Assembly (NCBI GenBank): GCA_937974175.1
Contig: CALJIG010000061.1
Location: 1-31,784 of the forward strand
Source of the DNA: an uncultured Ignavibacteria bacterium
GTDB lineage: Bacteria > Bacteroidota > Ignavibacteria > Tepidaquicellales > Tepidaquicellaceae
Length of the DNA stretch: 31,784 nucleotides
Direction of reading: 5' to 3'
The notes beneath the pieces were generated by a model. It did no database searches and was not told where the DNA came from. It was given only the letters and a program-made list of their open reading frames with translations. The translations under genes and the position numbers were made by a program. Numbering within the stretch: the stretch's first letter is position 1; the number at the start of each line of letters is the position of its first letter. Shown in pieces: positions 7,078 to 14,077 of the stretch.

Positions 7078-8107
7078 TTTGTTTAAATCCAAGGATAACT
7101 TTATAAAAGTTTACGATGATTACCTTCTCAATCTTTCAAAGAAAGAGATAAGCTTTAATGATTTAGGAATATTGATTTTGCTTTCAGCGCAAGCGACTTT
7201 CAACAAAAATTTATACAAGAAAACTTTCACCCGGATTAATTCTATTTACAAAAAGCTAAGTAAGGAAATTATTAATATTCCTGATAATCTGAAGAATGAT
7301 GATTATTTTGTTACTTTAAAAATCCTTGAGATAGGCTGGGAAAACATAGAAAAAGTTGCTTTCAAAAAATTAAATGCTCTCTGGGATGCACAATACAATC
7401 AGTTACGGACATTCAAGCCGAGAAGAAATGCAGTGGAAAAGATAAGTTCTATCTATAAAAAGTTTGACAAGAACGCTTTCAATTTTAATAAGCCATTTCT
7501 AAGACAAGAAAGATTTAAAAAATGTAAATGTAATGGAATGGATGTATCGTTATTCTATAATAAATTTCCGTTTGTTCCTTATCATACTTTGCTTGTCCCT
7601 GAGCAGGAGAAAAATCATCCGCAATTTCTCAGAAGGAGATTTCATTATTACGCATGTGATTTAATCAAATCAGCTGAAGGATTTGCAATAGGGTATAATT
7701 CCATCGGTGCGTATGCTTCAGTAAATCATCTTCACTTTCAGCTATTTATTGAGAAAGAAAAGATGCCGGTTTGCAATCCGGTATGGAAACATAACGGCGG
7801 AAAAAAAGAATATCCGGCTAAGTGTTTTGTATTTGAAAGCAAGTGGGCTTCATGGAAATTTATTTCCGAACTTCATACCCAAAACATTCCTTATAATATT
7901 CTATATACTAAAGAAAAAATCTATATTTTCCCTGTAAATTTTCAGAAGATGCATAAAAATACAATATTTCCGCTGGGATTTGCATGGATTGAATTTTCGG
8001 GAAGCTTTATTAATGTTGCAAAAAGGGATTTCGATAAGTTAACAGAGAGGCAGATTTTAAGAGAGTTCAGGATGAATAAATTCACGAAAAAATTGACCTT
8101 AAAATAA
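7067..8107 (+). CDS. VTC2/GDPGP-like (GalT/HIT superfamily) nucleotide-sugar phosphorylase homologue
   Basis: The 346-residue protein carries GYNSIGAYASVNHLHFQ (residues 209-225). This closely follows the signature of plant GDP-L-galactose phosphorylase (VTC2) and animal GDP-D-glucose phosphorylase, with the H-x-H-x-Q catalytic triad at H221-H223-Q225. An upstream strand 'YHTLLVPE' (172-179) is the usual HIT/GalT lead-in. The C-terminal part (KIYIFPVNF, then IFPLGFAWIEFSG) also fits that family. The N-terminal 140 residues are lysine-rich and helical and I do not recognise them. Enzymes of the family phosphorolyse GDP-hexoses or related nucleotides; the true substrate is unknown. It overlaps the PAP2 gene by 11 bases, so the two are probably co-expressed. 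Confidence 0.75.
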   Translation: MLPDLFKSKDNFIKVYDDYLLNLSKKEISFNDLGILILLSAQATFNKNLYKKTFTRINSIYKKLSKEIINIPDNLKNDDYFVTLKILEIGWENIEKVAFKKLNALWDAQYNQLRTFKPRRNAVEKISSIYKKFDKNAFNFNKPFLRQERFKKCKCNGMDVSLFYNKFPFVPYHTLLVPEQEKNHPQFLRRRFHYYACDLIKSAEGFAIGYNSIGAYASVNHLHFQLFIEKEKMPVCNPVWKHNGGKKEYPAKCFVFESKWASWKFISELHTQNIPYNILYTKEKIYIFPVNFQKMHKNTIFPLGFAWIEFSGSFINVAKRDFDKLTERQILREFRMNKFTKKLTLK

Positions 8108-8138
8108 TTTAAAAATGAAGTATGTTGTAATGGATACC

Positions 8139-8245
8139 TGGGGGCGCCTCGTCCCGCTGAAAGCGGGACGCTCGATTTAAATATTTTTGCAGATGCAAAA
8201 ATATTTAAATACGTGCCCGACTCTGCGAGTCGGGAGGCGCCCCCA
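8139..8245. repeat. Cloverleaf-shaped palindromic element (nested inverted repeats)
   Basis: An outer 12-bp stem (8139-8150 with 8234-8245) encloses three perfect hairpins: an 8-bp stem with GAA loop (8151-8169), a 17-bp stem with a 2-nt loop (8175-8191 with 8194-8210), and an 8-bp stem with TGC loop (8216-8234). The outer and third stems share G8234. The layout resembles a four-way junction. It lies between the phosphorylase-like gene and tmk, in a gap of about 175 bases. An open frame through it would falsely extend Tmk. There is no transposase, so a REP/MITE-like element is the best description. Confidence 0.85.
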
Positions 8246-8282
8246 CGAAACACAAAAAAGTAAAATTTATTGTAGCAGATTA

Positions 8283-8903
8283 ATGTTCATAACGTTCGAA
8301 GGAATTGACCTTTGCGGAAAATCAACGCAGGCAAAATTATTATTAGAGTATCTTCAGTCACAAAAGAAAAAAGTTATATACGTCCGGGAACCCGGCGGCA
8401 CAAAAATATCGGAAAAGATAAGACATCTGCTTCTTGATAAAGACCATATTGAAATGGAATACGTTGCGGAGTTTTTGCTGTTCTCTGCTTCACGCTATCA
8501 GCTCACAAATGAAGTCATTAAGCCCCATCTAAAAAAAGGATATATTGTTATTTGCGACAGGTATTGTGATTCATCAACAGCGTATCAGGGATTCGGCGGT
8601 AAAATAGATGTAAAGGATATAAATCAGGTGAACCGGATTGCAACATCAGGATTAAAACCCGATATAACTTTTCTCCTGCATATTACTCCGCAGGAAAGTT
8701 TTAAAAGGAAAAAACTCAGGAAAAAAGGCGCTGATAGAATTGAAGAGAAAACTTTGACATATTATAAAAAAGTTGTAAAAGGGTATATGGAAATCGCGAA
8801 GGCAAATAAAAAAAGATATAAGGTCATCGATGGCAGGAAAAATGTAAACGATATTCACGCATTTATTGTTAGCAGTATTAGTACTCACAAAAGAAACCTT
8901 TAA
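8283..8903 (+). CDS. tmk: Thymidylate kinase
   Basis: Tmk phosphorylates dTMP to dTDP with ATP in the cytoplasm. The protein has 206 residues from the ATG at 8283, the usual family length. Its Walker A loop FEGIDLCGKSTQ begins four residues in, as in other Tmk proteins. The diagnostic dTMP-site motif DRYCDSSTAYQG and the basic LID region (RKKLRKKGADRIEE) are present. The open frame extends 32 codons upstream, but that part is encoded by the cloverleaf repeat and would displace the P-loop. The loop reads D-L-C-G-K-S rather than the more common D-G-S-G-K-T, a tolerated variation. The S41 protease gene follows after 42 bases. Confidence 0.95.
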   Translation: MFITFEGIDLCGKSTQAKLLLEYLQSQKKKVIYVREPGGTKISEKIRHLLLDKDHIEMEYVAEFLLFSASRYQLTNEVIKPHLKKGYIVICDRYCDSSTAYQGFGGKIDVKDINQVNRIATSGLKPDITFLLHITPQESFKRKKLRKKGADRIEEKTLTYYKKVVKGYMEIAKANKKRYKVIDGRKNVNDIHAFIVSSISTHKRNL

Positions 8904-8945
8904 TAAATAATAAAGTATAAGAATAAAAAGATTTTGAACAATCGC

Positions 8946-10610
8946 ATGAAAAAAATACTAAAGCTCAAATATTTCTCCCTCCTGTTCCTTGTCGGTTTCA
9001 CCTTGTTTCTTGGAACAACAATGGAAAGAAGCGATGATATCTATGATAAGATAAACAAGAATATGGATGTCTTCGGAAAGGTGTATAAAGAAGTTGCACT
9101 TAACTATGTAGATGAAATCGACGCCGATAAATTTGTGAAAGCAGGCATTGAAGGTATGCTTGGAACGCTCGACCCATACACAACATACTACGATGAAAAC
9201 AGCAAAGACCAGATCGATTTAATCACAGCAGGAAAATACGGCGGCATCGGGGTTACAATCGGAGTTCGTGACAGCACGTTTACAATTACTGATGTAATGA
9301 ACGGTTACGAAGCGCAGAAAAAAGGATTGAGAATAGGCGATAAAATTATTGAGCTCGATGGTAAAGATTTACGCGGAGTAAAGTATGAAAGCACTAGACT
9401 TATGGTTAGGGGTCCCGTTGGTACAAATCTAAATGTAAAGGTTGACAGAGAAGGTGATATATTGAATTTTGATCTGACCAGACAGGAAATAATTTTAAAG
9501 GTTGTTTCATATTACGGAATGCTTGAGCCAAGTACTGACGGCATCGGTTATATAAGGCTGGACAGATTTACAAATAATGCTCTATCAGAAGTAGAGAATG
9601 CCCTCAAGACTTTCAAAGCGAGCGGTAACTTTAAAGGATTAGTTTTAGATTTAAGAAATAACGGCGGCGGACTGCTCGATGCCGCTATCGGAATTTTAAA
9701 TAAACTTGTAGATAAAAACAGTCTGCTATTAATTACAAAAGGAAAAGAAACTTCATCCGAGAAAAAATATTTTTCATCTGAAGAACCTATTGTTCCTAAA
9801 AATGTGCCTGTTGTAGTTTTAACAAATGAGAACACAGCATCTGCATCTGAAATAGTTGCCGGTGCCGTGCAGGATTTGGACAGAGGGGTAATCGTAGGAA
9901 CAAAATCATTCGGTAAAGGACTTGTTCAGCAGTTCAGAGATCTTACGAACGATAAGCAGATGAAAATCACGACTTCAAAATATTTCACACCTTCCGGAAG
10001 ATGGATACAGCAGAAAGACTATTTCCAGGAAAATAAATTTGGTGTATTTTTAGATAAAGATAAATACAATCAGAGTGAGTTTAAAACTCTGGGCGGAAGA
10101 ACTGTTTATGCGAAGGGCGGTATCGCTCCTGATATAGAAGTGAAAGTTGAAGGCCTTAGCGATGTTTATTATGCTTTACTCTCGAGAGATATGTTCTTTA
10201 AATATGCTAATGATTATTTGGTAAAAAATCCGGACTTGAAAACTTTTAAACCTACCGACGATATATTTACAGATTTCAAAGAGTTTATAAGAACTAAAAA
10301 TTTTGACTACGTTTCCAATGCAGATAAAAAAATTGATGACTTAAGAAAACTGACGGAAGGAAAAAACTTCAGCCCTAACATTGCAGATTATCTGAATAAA
10401 ATTCAAAGCGAAGTTGCATCGGAAGAAACAACTGAAATTGAAAATGCTAAGGAAGAAATAAAGAAAGCTATCACGGAAGAAATTAATAAAAGACTGATTA
10501 ACGAGAAAGAACAGATTGCCGCAACATTTGAATTCGATAAACAACTTCAGGAAGCAATTGCAATTATAAACAATCCTACACAGTACAATCAGCTTTTAGG
10601 AAAGTATTAA
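8946..10610 (+). CDS. S41-family C-terminal processing protease (Ctp/Prc type)
   Basis: The 554-residue protein is read from ATG 8946; a TTG at 8934 would add four residues before the same signal segment (KYFSLLFLVGFTLFLG). A PDZ domain follows (GGIGVTIG to IIELDGKDL), then the tail-specific protease fold. Counting from the TTG, the catalytic serine S303 lies in TASASE, lysine K328 in SFGKGLVQ and glutamine Q332 four further on. These spacings (25 and 29) match the Ser/Lys/Gln arrangement of E. coli Prc. The last 100 residues are charged and helical (probable coiled coil). It should degrade or trim periplasmic proteins from the C-terminus. It lies between tmk and purK, with an 18-nt gap to purK. 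Confidence 0.93.
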   Translation: MKKILKLKYFSLLFLVGFTLFLGTTMERSDDIYDKINKNMDVFGKVYKEVALNYVDEIDADKFVKAGIEGMLGTLDPYTTYYDENSKDQIDLITAGKYGGIGVTIGVRDSTFTITDVMNGYEAQKKGLRIGDKIIELDGKDLRGVKYESTRLMVRGPVGTNLNVKVDREGDILNFDLTRQEIILKVVSYYGMLEPSTDGIGYIRLDRFTNNALSEVENALKTFKASGNFKGLVLDLRNNGGGLLDAAIGILNKLVDKNSLLLITKGKETSSEKKYFSSEEPIVPKNVPVVVLTNENTASASEIVAGAVQDLDRGVIVGTKSFGKGLVQQFRDLTNDKQMKITTSKYFTPSGRWIQQKDYFQENKFGVFLDKDKYNQSEFKTLGGRTVYAKGGIAPDIEVKVEGLSDVYYALLSRDMFFKYANDYLVKNPDLKTFKPTDDIFTDFKEFIRTKNFDYVSNADKKIDDLRKLTEGKNFSPNIADYLNKIQSEVASEETTEIENAKEEIKKAITEEINKRLINEKEQIAATFEFDKQLQEAIAIINNPTQYNQLLGKY

Positions 10611-10628
10611 TTTATTTTATTACACGTA

Positions 10629-11750
10629 ATGAGAATTGGTATTATAGGCGGCGGTCAGCTTGCAAGAATGATGATGGAAGCTTCGTATAAGTATGGTTTT
10701 GAATTCGTTATTTTATCTAATGAAAAAAATTCACCCGCCGGAAAGATTACTTGTTCTGAAATTGTCGGTGATTGGAATGATTTAAAGTGTTTAAAAAAAT
10801 TTGCAGAACAATGTGATGTAGTTACTTTGGAAAATGAATTCATTGATTATACTAAGCTTGAATACCTTGAGTCACTCGGAAAAAAAGTTTATCCTTCCTC
10901 TGCAAATATAAAATTAATTCAGGATAAGTTTATTCAGAAATCCACACTGAGTTCTTTAAAAATACCTGTTGCAGATTTTGTTGAAATTGAAAGTAAAGAT
11001 GATATAAAAAGCTTTGCTGAAAAGTTTAGTTACCCTGTTATTCTTAAATCCCGTACTATGGGATACGACGGTAAAGGAAATTATAAAATTGATTCAGAAG
11101 AAGAGATTGAGGAGGCAGTTAATACTCTCGGCAAGCGCGGAAAGTTAATGTGCGAACGATTCGTTCCTTTTGAAAAAGAAATTGCAGTGCAGGCAGTAAG
11201 AAATATCAAAGGAGATTTTAATATTTACCCAATAGTAGAGACAATACAAGAAAACCATATATGTAAAACTGTATTGGCTTCTGAAAATCTCTTTTCTAAA
11301 TTAAAGGAAAAAGTTAAGACAATTGCAGAGACTATTTTAAAAGAACTGAACTATGTGGGTGTAATGGGAATTGAAATGTTTATGGTTCGCGAAGAAATAA
11401 TTGTAAATGAATTAGCGCCGCGAGTGCACAACTCAGGACATTATACTATAGAGGGATGTTATACTTCACAGTTTGAAAATCATATTAGAGCCGTCACAGG
11501 CCTGAAAATCGGAGATACAAATCTAAAGGAAGATTCATCCGTAATGATAAATATCTTAGGCAGCTTTGACGGAAAGTACACCTTGGATTTTTTAAAAGAA
11601 CTAGAGTTAAATAAAAATTCTTTTATATATTTGTATGGTAAAAATGAAAACCGAACAGGAAGAAAGATGGGACATATCACGTTGACGGGAAAAGATTTAG
11701 ACGAACTTGTAACTGAAGGAAATAAATTAAGAGAACAAATAAAAATATAA
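10629..11750 (+). CDS. purK: N5-carboxyaminoimidazole ribonucleotide synthase
   Basis: PurK uses ATP and bicarbonate to convert aminoimidazole ribonucleotide to N5-CAIR in de novo purine synthesis. The 373-residue protein shows the family opening IGIIGGGQLARMM, the ATP-grasp lid PVILKSRTMGYDGKGNY, and the closing signature NELAPRVHNSGHYTIEGC followed by SQFENHIRAVTGL. The partner mutase PurE is not in this window. The next gene begins one base after its stop codon, so translation is probably coupled. Confidence 0.95.
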   Translation: MRIGIIGGGQLARMMMEASYKYGFEFVILSNEKNSPAGKITCSEIVGDWNDLKCLKKFAEQCDVVTLENEFIDYTKLEYLESLGKKVYPSSANIKLIQDKFIQKSTLSSLKIPVADFVEIESKDDIKSFAEKFSYPVILKSRTMGYDGKGNYKIDSEEEIEEAVNTLGKRGKLMCERFVPFEKEIAVQAVRNIKGDFNIYPIVETIQENHICKTVLASENLFSKLKEKVKTIAETILKELNYVGVMGIEMFMVREEIIVNELAPRVHNSGHYTIEGCYTSQFENHIRAVTGLKIGDTNLKEDSSVMINILGSFDGKYTLDFLKELELNKNSFIYLYGKNENRTGRKMGHITLTGKDLDELVTEGNKLREQIKI

Positions 11751-11751
11751 T

Positions 11752-12009
11752 ATGGTAGAAGTGTACACAACATACGATTCGATGGAAGCAAACTTAGTTA
11801 AGGCAAAGCTTGCCGATGAAGAAATTGAGTTCGCTGTAAAGGGAGATGCCGATCTCTCAATGACTATGGAATCTTTTAACACCGAACTTAGCAGAATGGC
11901 GATGAAGCAGCCGATAAAATTTTATGTGGCTGAAAAAGATGTAGAATTTGCAAAGATAGCAATCAACACTGATAAATCAGATTTACTAAAAGATGATCTG
12001 GAATATTAA
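11752..12009 (+). CDS. DUF2007-like small protein (copy 1)
   Basis: This 85-residue cytoplasmic protein has the pattern 'V-Y-T-T-Y-D-S-M-E-A-N-L-V-K-A-K-L-x-x-x-x-I-E/F-x-V-K-G' typical of DUF2007 (putative signal-transducing) proteins, a ferredoxin-like fold. It ends with the usual strand and helix (IKFYVAEKDVEFAKIAI). The middle, residues 30-60, is longer than usual and methionine-rich. A second related protein lies at 16521. The molecular role is unknown. Its start follows purK by one base, and its end overlaps the upstream candidate start of the dipeptidase gene. Confidence 0.8.
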   Translation: MVEVYTTYDSMEANLVKAKLADEEIEFAVKGDADLSMTMESFNTELSRMAMKQPIKFYVAEKDVEFAKIAINTDKSDLLKDDLEY

Positions 12010-13336
12010 TTTACATTATAAAGACTATAATGTGACTACTCTGAATAAAAAATATTTTACTGTTGCAGGTATATTGGCTGCTTTACTACTGTTTTATTTT
12101 ATTCTGCAAAATTCTTCCTTGCTTACACAGGCAACTGATAAGTCACTGATACAAACTCCACCTGAAACACCAATTACAACTAAAACAATTCCGGTTATGC
12201 AAAAAGATACAATACAAAATACTTCACGTGATTATTTAAAGCTGCACTATGATGCAATAGTAGTTGATTCTCACAATGATTTTATTTGGCAGGTTTATGA
12301 TAAGGGAGCGGAATTTAAAGGAAGTTCTTTCACACAGTCTGATTTGCCCCGCTTCAGAAGCGGTGGACTGGATGTTCAGTTTTTTGCAGTTTGGATACCT
12401 ATGAAGGAAGTAAAAAATTCATTCAGCTTTGTAAAAGGACAAATAAACAGATTAAATCAAATTGCTGAAAACAATCCAAACGATATTGAGTTTGCTTATT
12501 CGTATGACGAGATTATGTCCACACTCGGCAAAAATAAAATCTGCGGACTTATAGGAGTTGAAGGAGGCACGGCAATAGGAAACGATGTTGATAATGTAAA
12601 CAAGTTATATGATATGGGTGTAAGATATATTGGACTGACCTGGAATAACTCCAACGTCATCGCTTCATCTGCAAAGGATGAAGTTGAACGCGGGAAAAAA
12701 GGCGGGCTCTCAGATTTTGGCAAGAAGGTTATTCAACGAATGAATGAACTTGGAATGATGATTGACGTTGCGCATCTTGGTGAAAACAGTTTTTGGGACG
12801 TGGCGGAATTATCATCGCAACCGATATTTAGTTCACACTCAAATGCATATTCGATTAATCCTCACTTCAGGAATATAACTGATGAACAGATTAAAGCTAT
12901 TGCAAAATCAGGTGGAGTTGTACAGGTAAATTTCTATGACGAATTTTTAGACAAGGATGCAAAACGGAACAGAACCAAGAATGCTTACCAGCTTTACAAA
13001 AAGGAACTTGATGCATTGAACGAGAAATACGGAGATGATCTGGAAAAATATAATATTGAGCGTGATAATTTTTTAAAAGAAAAAAAACTAACCGGCGGTA
13101 CTACAATTGATAAAGTAATAGAGCACATCGATTACATTAAAAATCTTGTCGGCGCAGACTATGTCGGGCTTGGCTCCGATTTCGACGGAGGTATCTCTCC
13201 CCCCGCAGAGCTTTACGATGCAAGCTGTTATCCAATGATAACAAAAAAACTTGTTGAGCTGGGATATACAGATGAAGAGATTAAAAAAATCCTCGGACTC
13301 AATATGCTTCGCGTCTTTAAACAAATCTGCAAATAA
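11993..13336 (+). CDS. Membrane dipeptidase, peptidase family M19
   Basis: The protein has 447 residues from ATG 11993. A GTG at 12032, which avoids the 17-base overlap with the DUF2007-like gene, is an equally plausible start. A membrane anchor (FTVAGILAALLLFYFILQ) and a Thr/Pro-rich linker precede the catalytic domain. Renal-dipeptidase metal ligands are visible: D-S-H94-N-D96, the glutamate in GLIGVEGGTAIG, the histidine in MMIDVAHLGE, and the histidine in PIFSSHSNAYS, followed by GLGSDFDGG. The family is a binuclear zinc enzyme that cleaves dipeptides, including D-amino-acid-containing ones. With its anchor it should act in the periplasm, perhaps in peptide scavenging or wall-peptide turnover. 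An insertion of about 50 charged residues (KKELDALNEKYGDDLEKY) precedes the last motif. Confidence 0.93.
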   Translation: MIWNINLHYKDYNVTTLNKKYFTVAGILAALLLFYFILQNSSLLTQATDKSLIQTPPETPITTKTIPVMQKDTIQNTSRDYLKLHYDAIVVDSHNDFIWQVYDKGAEFKGSSFTQSDLPRFRSGGLDVQFFAVWIPMKEVKNSFSFVKGQINRLNQIAENNPNDIEFAYSYDEIMSTLGKNKICGLIGVEGGTAIGNDVDNVNKLYDMGVRYIGLTWNNSNVIASSAKDEVERGKKGGLSDFGKKVIQRMNELGMMIDVAHLGENSFWDVAELSSQPIFSSHSNAYSINPHFRNITDEQIKAIAKSGGVVQVNFYDEFLDKDAKRNRTKNAYQLYKKELDALNEKYGDDLEKYNIERDNFLKEKKLTGGTTIDKVIEHIDYIKNLVGADYVGLGSDFDGGISPPAELYDASCYPMITKKLVELGYTDEEIKKILGLNMLRVFKQICK

Positions 13337-13397
13337 CCTAACTAAACTTCTATTTTACTTAATCCTTAATATGGGGATAAATTTTTCCATTTTATTG

Positions 13398-13412
13398 CTG
13401 AACAGTGTTCAG
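13398..13412. promoter_or_regulatory. Perfect palindromic operator upstream of tetR-type gene
   Basis: The 15-base sequence CTGAACAGTGTTCAG is a perfect palindrome around the central G, 32 bases before the ATG of the TetR gene. A further GTTCA half-site lies at 13425-13429. TGAAC-type palindromes are common operators of TetR-family autoregulators. By position and form it is the likely binding site of the adjacent regulator. Confidence 0.75.
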
Positions 13413-13444
13413 TAATTTTACACCGTTCATTAAACACAACCTTT

Positions 13445-14071
13445 ATGGGAATAGCAGAAAGAAAAATAAAAGACAAAGAAAAAATTAAGGAAAAAATCCT
13501 ACAGGCTGCAATAAAGCTTTTCGCTAAAGAGGGTTACGAGAATGTTTCAATGCGTAAGCTATCAGAAAAAATTCAATACAGCCCCGGGACAATTTACCTG
13601 CATTACAAAGATAAAGAATCAATCCTTTTTGAACTTCATACAATTGCATTTCAGAAATTTTATGAAGCTCTGAGCGAATCAAGTTCGGAAAAAAATCCTA
13701 TCAAGAGATTAGAGCTTATGGGACATAATTACCTGGAGTTCGCCTGGAAAAATCCGGAATATTATGACTTAATGTTCATCAACAATTGCGTATCTGATTC
13801 AATTGCAAAAGAAGCTGAATGGATAGGGATGGACTCATACGGGCTGCTTCGACAAACAATTTCAGACTGTGCAGAGCACGGATATATTGCAAAGAATGAT
13901 ATAGAACCAGCCACATTTTCAATGTGGGCATTTGTTCACGGTATTGCTTCACTGGTTATTAAAAAAAGAATTCCTCCTATTAAAAGAGAAGAACTCAATC
14001 AGTTAATTGAAGGCTCTTTAAAATTTCTGGTTAACACATTAAATATTAAAAACCCTAAACACAAAAAATAA
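13445..14071 (+). CDS. TetR/AcrR-family transcriptional regulator
   Basis: The 208-residue protein has an N-terminal TetR helix-turn-helix domain: ILQAAIKLFAKEGYENVSMRKLSEKIQYSPGTIYLHYKDKE spans roughly residues 18-58, and SPGTIYLHYKDKE is the recognition-helix signature. The C-terminal ligand domain contains 'FAWKNPEYYDLMF', reminiscent of the WHG-type TetR C-terminal family. The ligand is unknown. A perfect palindrome sits just upstream and the TonB-receptor gene starts 6 bases after its stop. It probably represses both itself and the receptor until a small molecule, possibly the imported one, is bound. Confidence 0.93.
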   Translation: MGIAERKIKDKEKIKEKILQAAIKLFAKEGYENVSMRKLSEKIQYSPGTIYLHYKDKESILFELHTIAFQKFYEALSESSSEKNPIKRLELMGHNYLEFAWKNPEYYDLMFINNCVSDSIAKEAEWIGMDSYGLLRQTISDCAEHGYIAKNDIEPATFSMWAFVHGIASLVIKKRIPPIKREELNQLIEGSLKFLVNTLNIKNPKHKK

Positions 14072-14077
14072 ATTTAT

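Noticed and set aside
8187..8282. A 32-codon N-terminal extension of thymidylate kinase
   Set aside because: It is encoded by the cloverleaf repeat, and the P-loop belongs within about ten residues of the true start at 8283.
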